The notes beneath the pieces were generated by a model. That model searched no databases. It had not been told where the DNA came from and worked only from the letters and a program-made list of their open reading frames with translations. From Ardenticatenaceae bacterium (GTDB lineage: Bacteria > Chloroflexota > Anaerolineae > Promineifilales > Promineifilaceae), in NCBI GenBank assembly GCA_020634375.1, contig JACKBX010000002.1, positions 558,001 to 622,000 on the forward strand: a DNA stretch of 64,000 nt. Direction: 5' to 3'. Positions 33,322-42,249 of this stretch are shown one piece after another. Numbering within the stretch: position 1 is the stretch's first letter; every line of letters starts with the position of its first letter. A program made the translations under genes and the position numbers.

Positions 33322-33391
33322 TTGCTGGTTGCTAGCTGCTGGTGACTGATTACTGAATACTGAATACTGAATACTGAATACTATTTACTGA
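33319..33391. repeat. Heptamer repeat between SNase and McrB-like genes
   Basis: About ten 7-base units run GTTGCTG, GTTGCTA, GCTGCTG, GTGACTG, ATTACTG, then four near-identical AATACTG/AATACTA units and TTTACTG. It fills the whole gap. Confidence 0.85.
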
Positions 33392-33392
33392 C

Positions 33393-35036
33393 ATGATTAC
33401 ACACCGCCATCTTAACGCTCTCATCGAATTAGTGCGTAGCCGCTATCCTGATTGGGAAGATTGCCAGCATCCGCAGTTTGTGGCAGATGAACTGGACTAT
33501 AAGCGGGCAACGGCCGTTAAAGCCCAAACCACCCTCTCCCAAACCGAACTCGACCGGCTGATTGCCGCAGGGGAGTTTGACGAATTTTTGGCGCGGCTGG
33601 AGCGGGTGGCAGAGGATAATAATTTACTGTGGCGACACATACCCGCCGTGGGGGATACGGCCGTTTTGCAACACCCCGATCTGGACAAAGCCGCTTACTG
33701 CACGCAGATTCGCAACCTGCTTTATGGCGACCGCCCCAGCGCGGAACGGCTGCAAAGTTACAGCGACACCCTGGCGGCGCAAGGGCTGCCCAATGGTTGG
33801 CCTTTGCCCACCTATTTGCTGTTCATGCTGCACCCCGACACAGAGATGTTTGTGAAGCCGCGTATGACGCAGTGGTTTTTGCGCTTTGTGGGGGAAACGG
33901 CCGTCGGGGCAACCGCCACCGTCATCACGCCACCTACTGCCGCCCTTTATCGCCAGATACAAACACACGCACAGGCACTGCTGGCTGAACTGGCCTCCTA
34001 CGGTGCAGAAGACATGATAGATGTGCAAAGTGTGCTTTGGGTAGCACACCGCGAAGGGCGCAGCCGCACTGGTGGGCTAAATGCTAAAGGTCAGGTGGAT
34101 TTGGATATTCCACCAACAGAGCCTTTACAAATGGGTGAATCTGCGATGGAAACGGCCGTTCTGCACGAAACAGCCACCGCTTATGAACCCGACACCAATT
34201 CGCCAAATCACCCCCTTACCCTGGCAGAACTGACCGTAACCACAGGTTGGACAGAAACAGAACTAGCTCGTTGGGTACGAGCCATCCAGCGCAAAGGGCA
34301 GGCTGTTTTTTACGGGCCGCCGGGCACGGGCAAAACCTTCATCGCCCAAGAACTGGCCCGCCATCTCGTTGGCGGCAGCGATGGGCTGCTGGAATTAGTT
34401 CAGTTTCATCCGGCCTACAGCTACGAGGATTTTATGCAGGGCATCCGCCCGGTGACAACACAGAGAGGATTGCGCTATGAGATGCAGAACGGCCGTTTCC
34501 TCACCTTCTGCCACCGTGCCGCACAACATACGGGGCCTTCCGTCTTCATCATTGACGAACTCAACCGCGCCAACGTCGCCAGCGTCTTTGGCGAACTGAT
34601 GTATCTGCTGGAATACCGCGACAAAGCCATTCCCCTGGCAGGCGGCGGGCAGTTCCGCATTCCTGGCAACGTACGCATCCTCGCCACCATGAACACCGCT
34701 GACCGATCCATTGCCCTGGTAGACCATGCCCTGCGCCGTCGCTTCGCCTTCATTCACCTCACCCCCAACTTTGACGTTTTGCGCCATTTCCACCACCAAC
34801 AAGCAACAGGATTTGACCCTGAGCCACTCATCGCCCTGCTAGAAAATCTGAATGCCCATATTCACGATCCCCATTATTTTGTGGGGCACTCTTTCTTTTT
34901 GAGCAAATCCCTGGCACAAGACCTGCCGGACATCTGGCGCATGGAAATTGAACCGTACCTGGAAGAATATTTCTACAATCAGCCGGATCGGGTGGCAAGC
35001 TACCGTTGGGAACATGTGCAACGCCATCTCGCATGA
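33393..35036 (+). CDS. Orphan McrB-like AAA+ GTPase/ATPase
   Basis: A 547-residue protein. The C-terminal AAA+ domain has Walker A FYGPPGTGKTFIAQELA (near residue 306), Walker B VFIIDELNRANVASVFGEL and the McrB signature ATMNTADRSIALVDHALRRRF (about 430-450). The N-terminal 290 residues are a family-variable part that would recognise substrate DNA or another target. McrB normally works with the McrC nuclease to cut modified DNA. No mcrC lies downstream: a terminator follows at once and the next gene is convergent. The nearest nuclease is the SNase just upstream. A restriction or other anti-phage role is an inference. Confidence 0.82.
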   Translation: MITHRHLNALIELVRSRYPDWEDCQHPQFVADELDYKRATAVKAQTTLSQTELDRLIAAGEFDEFLARLERVAEDNNLLWRHIPAVGDTAVLQHPDLDKAAYCTQIRNLLYGDRPSAERLQSYSDTLAAQGLPNGWPLPTYLLFMLHPDTEMFVKPRMTQWFLRFVGETAVGATATVITPPTAALYRQIQTHAQALLAELASYGAEDMIDVQSVLWVAHREGRSRTGGLNAKGQVDLDIPPTEPLQMGESAMETAVLHETATAYEPDTNSPNHPLTLAELTVTTGWTETELARWVRAIQRKGQAVFYGPPGTGKTFIAQELARHLVGGSDGLLELVQFHPAYSYEDFMQGIRPVTTQRGLRYEMQNGRFLTFCHRAAQHTGPSVFIIDELNRANVASVFGELMYLLEYRDKAIPLAGGGQFRIPGNVRILATMNTADRSIALVDHALRRRFAFIHLTPNFDVLRHFHHQQATGFDPEPLIALLENLNAHIHDPHYFVGHSFFLSKSLAQDLPDIWRMEIEPYLEEYFYNQPDRVASYRWEHVQRHLA

Positions 35037-35040
35037 GGCA

Positions 35041-35076
35041 CGAAAAAAGGCACAGTGCCAATACACTGTGCCTTTT
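35041..35076. terminator. Bidirectional-looking terminator after the McrB-like gene
   Basis: A 12-bp stem AAAGGCACAGTG/CACTGTGCCTTT is flanked by an A-run on the left and TTTT on the right, directly after the stop codon. Confidence 0.85.
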
Positions 35077-35336
35077 CACGCGATAAGATTCTAAATTGTT
35101 GCCTTAAATCTCTACCCGCTCCACAAAAAACGCAAAATTGAGGGGTCTGTGGCGGCAACTACCATTGCGAAAGCTGCTAGGTGCAACCAAGTGCGAAGAA
35201 CTGTTTTCCGTGTCATTTCCTTTTTCCTCCGATACATCAAATAAACAGATACCAATAAGATTCGGCTTAACCTTATCTGATACACGAAGGTTTTTGAATA
35301 AAAAGACCTCTAAAAAATTGTAAATTCAACGTAAAC

Positions 35337-35361
35337 AAAACGGCCGTATGACGGCCGTTTT
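35337..35361. terminator. Hairpin formed by two adjacent ACGGCCGT copies
   Basis: AAAACGGCCGT, ATG, ACGGCCGTTTT form a perfect 11-bp stem with a 3-base loop. It lies 39 bases beyond the stop of the minus-strand zinc-ribbon gene, with TTTTG on that side, so it may terminate that gene. The rest of the 363-base gap (35077-35336) shows no convincing gene. Confidence 0.6.
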
Positions 35362-35399
35362 GGGACATTTCATCTTCAATTGTAAGATTCGTGGGACAA

Positions 35400-36893
35400 T
35401 TACGAGTCGCCGCGCAGCCAGGACACAAATTTGCCGACAATCCCCCCTTGCTTTTCGCCACGAATACGGCCGTTCTGCCCATTCACAAACAAGTCAACGC
35501 GCTTGTCTTCCCATTCATAATGAACCATCCACATCGGCAGCAACAGCAATTTGTAGGACATCACCATCAACCCACTTGAATTTAGCGTCAGATCACGCAC
35601 AGTCTGGCCGTTGGTAAGGCGCGATGGATTGCGACGTATTGTCTGCAACACTTCTTTCCGCGCCACAATAGACGCATCCGCCAACGCCAATTGGTAACGC
35701 TGCGCCGGCCAATCGGCCAGGTATCGTGCATCGTAGGTTACGAGTTGGTCGAGATCATAATCGGTCAGGCTGCGACGTAGATGTTTGGACGGCCGTCTCT
35801 GCCCCAACACCCGATGATCATCAATCAACATATAGTCCGACCCCGACGCCGGAACCCACTCATCGCCGCGAGCCACCAGCCCGCGCCAGCCAACCTCGCC
35901 ATTCAAGTCAAACGTCCACACCGGCAGATACACCCCCACCAACGGCAGCAGGCGCACGCGGCTAATCTTCTGCTGGCGGAACCAATCGCGCAGCCGCTCG
36001 CGCACCTCCGCCTCCGTCACAGCAAAAGGAATGAGCGCCTGCGGCGGCAAAATCTCGTGCGTTTCCGCCGCTTCCGTCACATACACATGCGAGCAGTACG
36101 GGCAGGTAACAGAAAGCGTCTCTGGCGCAAGCACAAATTCCACGCCGCAGCCCTGGCATTGCAGCGTGCGCGTGGCTACCGGCTGTACATGCCCGCTAAC
36201 CCGCGCCAGCCCCACGATAAAATCTTGCTCCATGCCGCCCATGCCAAATTCTGGCTGCACGGTCTGCGTTCCATCGGCATTTAACGGCCGTTCAAACCCA
36301 CAAAACTCACAGCGCAAACGCTGTCCATCCGGCGTGTAATTCATGCGGCTGGCGCACTTGGGGCAGGTAAACTGCTCCGCCTCCACCTCACGCGGCTCTT
36401 GCGGCGTCTCCCGTTCGATGCGGTCAGGGTTCACAATCTCATCTTCGTGGAGACGGCCGTCCAACAGCGCCATCCCCCGCCGCGCCACCCCATTCGTCGG
36501 CTGCAAACTCAACACCTGCTCCAAACACTCCCGCTTATCCGCCACATCCGCATACACCTCACTCAGCCACAGCCACGCCTCCGCCCGCATCGCATCCCCC
36601 GCATCCGGCGACAACAGCACCCGCTCCAAATGCGAAAACGCCTCATCACGCTCCCCCTGCTTCGCCGCGCCAATGCCATGCCGCAGCGAAATGCGCAAAC
36701 TCGTCTCCTTCTGCGCATCTATTTGCGAAAGCGAACCGACCAACTTTTGCGCCCGCGCCAACTCCCGCGCCGGGGGCATCTCCCGCTCCACCACCTGCTT
36801 ATAACCGCAGCGCTCGCACAACAATCCCCGGCCGTCCGGCGCAAAAACCATTTTCGTTTTACAATTTGGGCAATTCTGTTGTTTATTCATCAT
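35400..36893 (-). CDS. Zinc-ribbon protein with helical repeat segment
   Basis: A 497-residue soluble protein of unknown function. It has three or more zinc ribbons: CPNCKTKMVFAPDGRGLLCE followed by RCG at the N-terminus, CPKCASRMNYTPDGQRLRCE followed by FCG near residue 175, and LQCQGCGVEF...CPYCSHVYV near 240. Between the first two lies a TPR-like helical part (residues 45-135). The C-terminal half (from about 275) resembles a conserved domain often found after such zinc ribbons, with VRERLRDWFRQQKISRVRLL and VYLPVWTFDLNGEVGW. The ACGGCCGT hairpin follows its stop. Confidence 0.7.
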   Translation of the reverse strand: MMNKQQNCPNCKTKMVFAPDGRGLLCERCGYKQVVEREMPPARELARAQKLVGSLSQIDAQKETSLRISLRHGIGAAKQGERDEAFSHLERVLLSPDAGDAMRAEAWLWLSEVYADVADKRECLEQVLSLQPTNGVARRGMALLDGRLHEDEIVNPDRIERETPQEPREVEAEQFTCPKCASRMNYTPDGQRLRCEFCGFERPLNADGTQTVQPEFGMGGMEQDFIVGLARVSGHVQPVATRTLQCQGCGVEFVLAPETLSVTCPYCSHVYVTEAAETHEILPPQALIPFAVTEAEVRERLRDWFRQQKISRVRLLPLVGVYLPVWTFDLNGEVGWRGLVARGDEWVPASGSDYMLIDDHRVLGQRRPSKHLRRSLTDYDLDQLVTYDARYLADWPAQRYQLALADASIVARKEVLQTIRRNPSRLTNGQTVRDLTLNSSGLMVMSYKLLLLPMWMVHYEWEDKRVDLFVNGQNGRIRGEKQGGIVGKFVSWLRGDS

Positions 36894-36916
36894 TCAGCAT
36901 TCCGAAATTCGCATTT
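36885..36916. repeat. Heptamer-like repeat between zinc-ribbon and amidase genes
   Basis: ATTCATC, ATTCAGC, ATTCCGA, AATTCGC units occupy the short divergent gap and the first codons of the zinc-ribbon gene. Confidence 0.45.
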
Positions 36917-36931
36917 GTAGGAGAGTATCGC

Positions 36932-38443
36932 ATGAATTCATTTCCACTGCACGAAGTTACCATCCGTGAACTACAAGAGACAATGGCCGACGGCCGTTTC
37001 ACCGCCCAGCACATCACCCAACTCTACCTCAACCGCATTGCACATCTCGACAAACAAGGGCCGCAGCTCAACGCCGTCATCGAACTCAACCCCGACGCCC
37101 TCGCCATCGCCGCCGCCCTCGACGCCGAACGGCAAGAAACCGGGCCACGCGGCCCCCTGCACGGCATCCCCATCCTCATCAAAGATAATATTGACACCGC
37201 CGACCAAATGCAAACAACCGCCGGTTCCCTCGCCCTCGCCGGTTCCACGCCCCGGCAAGACGCCTACATCGTGCAAACATTACACGCTGCGGGGGCAATC
37301 ATTATCGGCAAAACCAACCTCAGCGAATGGGCCAACTTCCGCTCCACCCGCTCCACCTCCGGCTGGAGCAGTCGCGGCGGGCAAACGCGCAACCCCTATG
37401 CTCTGGATCGCAATCCCTGCGGCTCAAGCTCCGGGTCGGGAACGGCCGTATCCGCCAACCTCTGTGCCGCCGCCATCGGCACAGAAACCGACGGCTCCAT
37501 CATCTGCCCCTCCCACACCAACGGCATCGTCGGCCTCAAACCCACCGTCGGCCTCGTCAGTCGCAGCGGCATCATCCCCATCGCCCACAGCCAGGACACC
37601 GCCGGCCCCATGACCCGCACCGTCAGCGACGCCGCCATCCTGCTGGGGGCGCTCTGCGGCATAGACCCCCGCGACCCCGCCACCACCGCCAGCGCCGACC
37701 AAATCCACAGCGACTACACCCAATTCCTCGACGCCGACGGGCTGCGCGGCGCTCGCATCGGCGTCGCCCGCAACTTCTTCGGCCACAACCCCCAGGTTGA
37801 CCAAATCATCGAAGACTCCATCGCCCTGATGCAGCGTCTCGGCGCAACGATCATTGACCCAACCAATCTGGAAACGATCAACAGCCAATTCAGCGAAAGC
37901 GAAATGACCGTCCTCCTCTACGAATTCCAGGCTGACCTCAACCAATATTTGGCACAATTAGGGCCGGACGCCCCCGTCAAATCACTGGCCGACATCATCG
38001 CCTTCAACGAGCAGCACGCCGCCCAAACCATGCCCTATTTCGCCCAAGAAATCATGCTGCAAGCCGCTGCCAAAGGCCCGCTGACCGATTCCGACTATTG
38101 GGAAGCGCTGGCAAACAACCACAGACTGGCGCGGGATGAAGGCATAGACGCCGTGCTGCGCCAGCATCAATTGGACGCCATCATCGCCCCCTCCGGCGGC
38201 CCGGCATGGCTCACCGATTGGGTGAATGGCGACCATTACGGCGGTGGCAGTTCTTCGGCGGCGGCGGTGGCCGGTTATCCCAGCATCACCGTACCTGCCG
38301 GGTTTGTACATGGTTTGCCCGTCGGCATCTCCTTTTTCAGCACCGCCTATCAAGAACCAACCCTGCTAAAACTGGCATATGCCTTCGAACAGGCATCGCA
38401 AGTGCGCCAGCCACCGCAATTTTTGCCGACGCTCTCTAATTGA
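36932..38443 (+). CDS. Amidase-signature-family amidase
   Basis: A 503-residue Ser-cisSer-Lys hydrolase related to GatA and to secreted amidases. The catalytic Lys is in PILIKDNIDTADQMQTTAGS (near residue 78). The signature region runs RNPCGSSSGSGTAVSANLCA with the nucleophile Ser in IGTETDGSIICPS near 185. It is not followed by gatB or gatC, so a stand-alone amidase is more likely than the tRNA amidotransferase subunit. No signal peptide is evident. The start at 36932 has TAGGAG 8 bases upstream. Substrate unknown. Confidence 0.88.
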   Translation: MNSFPLHEVTIRELQETMADGRFTAQHITQLYLNRIAHLDKQGPQLNAVIELNPDALAIAAALDAERQETGPRGPLHGIPILIKDNIDTADQMQTTAGSLALAGSTPRQDAYIVQTLHAAGAIIIGKTNLSEWANFRSTRSTSGWSSRGGQTRNPYALDRNPCGSSSGSGTAVSANLCAAAIGTETDGSIICPSHTNGIVGLKPTVGLVSRSGIIPIAHSQDTAGPMTRTVSDAAILLGALCGIDPRDPATTASADQIHSDYTQFLDADGLRGARIGVARNFFGHNPQVDQIIEDSIALMQRLGATIIDPTNLETINSQFSESEMTVLLYEFQADLNQYLAQLGPDAPVKSLADIIAFNEQHAAQTMPYFAQEIMLQAAAKGPLTDSDYWEALANNHRLARDEGIDAVLRQHQLDAIIAPSGGPAWLTDWVNGDHYGGGSSSAAAVAGYPSITVPAGFVHGLPVGISFFSTAYQEPTLLKLAYAFEQASQVRQPPQFLPTLSN

Positions 38444-38517
38444 CGGTTTTCGATTTATGAACCATTGATTGGCGGGGGTTTGGAATGCTTTAGGTCAATC
38501 GCAACTTTTCTTCGTTA

Positions 38518-38526
38518 TGTTATAAT
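38518..38526 (+). promoter_or_regulatory. Extended -10 promoter TGTTATAAT
   Basis: A perfect TATAAT preceded by TGT lies about 58 bases before the sensor-kinase-like gene. No -35 match is needed for an extended -10 promoter and none is evident. Confidence 0.6.
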
Positions 38527-38583
38527 TTGAGCGTAGTGAACATAAGTAATAATGTAGGGCGTCCGTAACAAGCGAACAAACCA

Positions 38584-41016
38584 ATGTCTTTTTATACGCA
38601 ACTCATTCAATTAGTAAGCGAACCACCGGGAACCGTGATGTTTCACCTGGTGACGCTGTTTGCGTTGCAGGCCATTTTGGGTATATCGCTTAATCAGCGA
38701 CGGCGTAATCGGGAAGACCGGGTGGCCTGGCGCATGGCGCTGGCTGCAGGCATGATCTTTCTGGCAGATGCGATGATTCTGGCATTGGGGCTGCTGTGGC
38801 AGCATGATGCGGAAACGGCCGTTACCTACCTACCCCCTCTCACACAAACCATCCATGCAGTAACGGCCGTCTTCATTGCCTGGGCCTTCGCTTCCCATGC
38901 CACTCGCTTCAACGGACTCAGCAACGCCATCCTCGTCGGTACCCTTATTGTGCTGGCCGTCATGAGCGTTTCCTTCATTCAAGAATGGCAGCAAGCGCTC
39001 ACCGTTGACCTTGTTTATCAATCAACCCTGCAAGCCTTCATCTGGGGCATTTTCCAGATAGCCATTCTCGCCATTGGACTGCTGCTGACACTGTTCCACC
39101 GCGAAGGGCGACGTTCGCTGCGGCCCATTATTTTGCTCATTCTCATTGGCGCACACACATTACAACTCACCTATCCACCTACGGCCGTTCCCGCCGACAG
39201 CACCACCGCTTTTTGGCTGCGCCTCGGTTACCTGATTGCCTTCCCACTTTGGGCCGCGCATGTTTATCGTCGTGCTCTGCCAGGCCCGGACAGGATTACG
39301 CCCGTAACGGCCGTTTCCACCAGCCCCAGCTGGCAAGCACTCATGCCCCACTTCACCGACGTTGTTAGTTCGCTGCACCCCGACCAAACATTGATGGCAG
39401 CCATCGAACTGCTAGAAGAAATCACCCATGCCCGGCTAATTGGCATTGCTCTGACCCATCCACAAGACAAAACTCAACTGCAAATAGTGACCAATCTGCC
39501 CCAAGTTGGCCGTGACGCGCCGCGCTCATTAACCCTTACCTTGAATGATTGGCCCGCCTTCCGCCTGGCACGGGAACAAGGAGATGGCGTAGAACTACGC
39601 CCGAACGGTCTGGGTGCACGCCAACTTCACTTGCTATATTCTGAAATTGGCCTGAGCAGCACGTTGGGCGCGGCCTATGTTTACCCCCTACGTGTGAAAA
39701 GCGAGTGGCTGGGGCTACTCATTCTCTCGCACCCAGATGGGGCTGACGCCTGGCAAAATGATGAACGCACGGCCGTTCCCCCCTTAGCCACCTACATCGC
39801 TCAAGCTTTAGACAACAGCCATTTACACACCAACGCCTTACAACACACCCAAAGTCCCCCCCTCGTCATCGAAGAACCGCCGCCAACAGGCCGTCTCGTC
39901 AACCTGGAAGAAGAATTCCGGCGTATGGAAAGCGAACTGGAGGCAGCGCAAGCCCGCACCCGGCAAGCAGAAGGCCGTGCCGCCGACGCCCGCAAACAAG
40001 CGCAAGATTTAGCCGCCACCCTGCAAGAATTGGAACGCGTCAGTCGAGACGACCAAATTCAGAAGTTGGAATCTGAAATCGAAGCACTGCGGGAATCCCT
40101 ATTGAGCGCTGAAGAGGCAATGGCGATTGCCGCTGCCGGGGAAACCGACCTGAGCACGGAATGGGTCATGCTGACCATCACGCGCTACTCCAGCCAATTG
40201 GAGGAAGCCCAAGCACGCATCGAAATGCTGCGAAATCAACTGAAGCAGCAAGAAGAAGGCGTGGCCGACGAGATCATGGAACAGCTCTTGCAAGAGGTAC
40301 GCACCCCCATGACCTCTATCTCAGGGTATACGGAACTCCTCTTGCATGATGAAGCCAATATACTCAATGAAAAGCAGCAGGAGTTTGTGAAGCGTATTCA
40401 AACCAATGCCAATCGGGTAGAAGCGCTGCTCAAGCCTTCCGAAAAGTCCCCGCTTATCGAAACCGCTTTACAAAAGACGAGGCGCCCGGTAGCAAATTTT
40501 GAGGAGGTCGTGGAAACGGCCGTACACACCGTCATCACGCAAATCCGCGAACAACATCAGCGGCTGCAAATGAACATTGCCCCCGACCTGCCTACCCTCT
40601 CCATTAGTCAGGATACCTTGCAGCAAATCATGGGACATTTATTGAAAAATGCCACGCAAGCTGCCGGGGAAAACGGCCGTATCACCATCTCCGCCCAGGC
40701 CAAAGCATTGGCTGCCCCCAACGGCAACGACCATGAGGAACTCCTCAAATTTGTCCACATTGCCGTGCAAGACAGCGGCGCAGGCATCAAACTTGCAGAT
40801 CGTCCCCACGTTTTCAGCGACACCCCCACAGACCCCATATCCGGGCTAGGGAGCAGTGCGCCAGCTCTTGCCCGCGCCCGCAGTCTAGCGGTTACACACG
40901 GCGGGCGGCTGTGGGTTGATGGCGAGCCGAACGGCGGCAGCACTTTCTCGCTTCTCTTCCCCATCGCCGCAGCAGACACCGAAACACCCATTGTCAGTAA
41001 CAACGGAACAGCGTAA
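38584..41016 (+). CDS. Membrane histidine-kinase-like protein lacking the His
   Basis: An 810-residue protein. About seven membrane helices occupy residues 15-225, a GAF-like domain about 250-415, and a long coiled coil about 435-565. The dimerisation helix reads EQLLQEVRTPMTSISGYTEL, where the usual phosphoacceptor motif is HELRTPL; the His is Gln at about residue 570. The HATPase_c domain keeps an N box (LLKNATQA), QDSGAGIK and a glycine-rich SGLGSSAPALARARSLA. It may therefore bind ATP without autophosphorylating and act as a pseudokinase or scaffold. It is followed after 8 bases by the LysM protein gene, so a cell-wall-linked signal is possible. Confidence 0.82.
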   Translation: MSFYTQLIQLVSEPPGTVMFHLVTLFALQAILGISLNQRRRNREDRVAWRMALAAGMIFLADAMILALGLLWQHDAETAVTYLPPLTQTIHAVTAVFIAWAFASHATRFNGLSNAILVGTLIVLAVMSVSFIQEWQQALTVDLVYQSTLQAFIWGIFQIAILAIGLLLTLFHREGRRSLRPIILLILIGAHTLQLTYPPTAVPADSTTAFWLRLGYLIAFPLWAAHVYRRALPGPDRITPVTAVSTSPSWQALMPHFTDVVSSLHPDQTLMAAIELLEEITHARLIGIALTHPQDKTQLQIVTNLPQVGRDAPRSLTLTLNDWPAFRLAREQGDGVELRPNGLGARQLHLLYSEIGLSSTLGAAYVYPLRVKSEWLGLLILSHPDGADAWQNDERTAVPPLATYIAQALDNSHLHTNALQHTQSPPLVIEEPPPTGRLVNLEEEFRRMESELEAAQARTRQAEGRAADARKQAQDLAATLQELERVSRDDQIQKLESEIEALRESLLSAEEAMAIAAAGETDLSTEWVMLTITRYSSQLEEAQARIEMLRNQLKQQEEGVADEIMEQLLQEVRTPMTSISGYTELLLHDEANILNEKQQEFVKRIQTNANRVEALLKPSEKSPLIETALQKTRRPVANFEEVVETAVHTVITQIREQHQRLQMNIAPDLPTLSISQDTLQQIMGHLLKNATQAAGENGRITISAQAKALAAPNGNDHEELLKFVHIAVQDSGAGIKLADRPHVFSDTPTDPISGLGSSAPALARARSLAVTHGGRLWVDGEPNGGSTFSLLFPIAAADTETPIVSNNGTA

Positions 41017-41024
41017 GACAGAGC

Positions 41025-42077
41025 ATGATGGAGCGTAACTCGGCGACAAATTCCTGGGGGTCTCATCTCATCATCACCGCAGGTGTTGTGCTGACAGTTG
41101 TCATGGCTCTGCTGTTGGCACAGATGGATACGCTGCCATTGCATTTGCCCCCCGCCTCTACGGCCGTTGCTGCTGTACCCACACCGGCCATCATTCCCTC
41201 ACCACATCCAGCTACCCCCCTGCCCACACCTACGGCTACGCCTGCTCCACCCACTGAAACGGCCGTTCCCGCCACAGGAAGTAAACCAACGGCAACGGCC
41301 GTTCCCGTCCTCCGCCCCACCTGCGGCATCATTCCCGATGGTTGGATACGCTACGTTGTCCAACCCGGTGATACCTACTTTTACCTATCCGCCCAATCCG
41401 GCGCTACGATCAATCAAATCGTCGAAGCAAATTGCTTGGATCCCAATTTTCTCAGCAGCGGCATCGCCATTTACTTGCCATCAACGCCGCCAATACGAGT
41501 AGATTGCGGCCCGCCTATTTTTTGGGTGCGCTATACCGTGCAGCCAGGTGACACCATGTACTCATTGGCACTGCGCTATGGCACAACTGTTTATGCCATT
41601 ATGCAGGCCAACTGTCTCGACAGCCCCCGTTTACTAGTAGCTGGACGGCAAATCTATTTGCCCCCTCTACCTGCATCTCCAACGCCGCTGCCCACACCCA
41701 CAAGCCCGCCAACGCCACGGCCACAACCCACGTCGCCGCCTGCAACCGCTGTGCCCACATTCACGCCGCTGCCATCGCCCACAGCCACGCCGCCAGCCAC
41801 GCCAACGGCAACCACTCAGCCACCGACAGCGACATCAACGCCAATCGTATCGACGGCCACACCAACGCCATCTTTCACACCTACTTCGGCAGCAACGGCC
41901 GTTCCCACAAACACCCCCTCCAGCACACCCACACAAACACCGGCTGCAACCGCTACAGCAACAGCCACGTCTGCCCCCACCGCTACCCCCACCTTCACGC
42001 CCATACCCACAAATACAGCCACGCCCATCCCAACCGCTACGTCTACCCCCGTGCCAACGGACACCCCGACACCGTAA
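41025..42077 (+). CDS. Membrane-anchored LysM protein with Thr/Pro tail
   Basis: A 350-residue protein. An N-terminal anchor (LIITAGVVLTVVMALLLA) is followed by a Pro/Thr-rich linker. Two LysM modules follow, RYVVQPGDTYFYLSAQSGAT near residue 106 and RYTVQPGDTMYSLALRYGTT near 170, each ending in an INQIVEANCL- or YAIMQANCL-type helix. A tail of about 130 Thr/Pro/Ala residues (from about residue 220) is low in complexity and probably extended outside the cell. LysM binds peptidoglycan or chitin-like glycans. It likely shares a transcript with the pseudokinase upstream. Confidence 0.85.
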   Translation: MMERNSATNSWGSHLIITAGVVLTVVMALLLAQMDTLPLHLPPASTAVAAVPTPAIIPSPHPATPLPTPTATPAPPTETAVPATGSKPTATAVPVLRPTCGIIPDGWIRYVVQPGDTYFYLSAQSGATINQIVEANCLDPNFLSSGIAIYLPSTPPIRVDCGPPIFWVRYTVQPGDTMYSLALRYGTTVYAIMQANCLDSPRLLVAGRQIYLPPLPASPTPLPTPTSPPTPRPQPTSPPATAVPTFTPLPSPTATPPATPTATTQPPTATSTPIVSTATPTPSFTPTSAATAVPTNTPSSTPTQTPAATATATATSAPTATPTFTPIPTNTATPIPTATSTPVPTDTPTP

Positions 42078-42138
42078 CGTCCCTTTTATTTACCCTATCA
42101 TCGCAAACGAAATTGCCTGATCGTTTACCAGTCGTGGA

Positions 42139-42166
42139 TTGTCCGCATCCCTGCCTGTGCTATAAT
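42139..42166 (+). promoter_or_regulatory. Promoter of the rfbH operon
   Basis: TTGTCC (42139-42144), a 16-base spacer and TATAAT (42161-42166), which is also preceded by TGC as an extended -10. It lies about 85 bases before rfbH. Confidence 0.65.
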
Positions 42167-42249
42167 CTCATCCCGATTTTGCGATAAATAAGCAGTCAGC
42201 CGGTCAGCAAATCTACCGGTTAGAGCTTGATAAAGACGGAAAAACACGC

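Noticed and set aside
35138..35323. 61-codon plus-strand frame in the gap after the McrB-like gene
   Set aside because: No ribosome binding site, atypical composition and it follows a terminator without a visible promoter.
36932..38443. Glutamyl-tRNA amidotransferase subunit A
   Set aside because: Motifs fit the wider amidase family equally well and gatB/gatC are absent nearby, so the general amidase name is safer.
41685..42074. Minisatellite in the tail of the LysM gene
   Set aside because: The Thr/Pro-rich segment is low in complexity at protein level but has no fixed DNA period.
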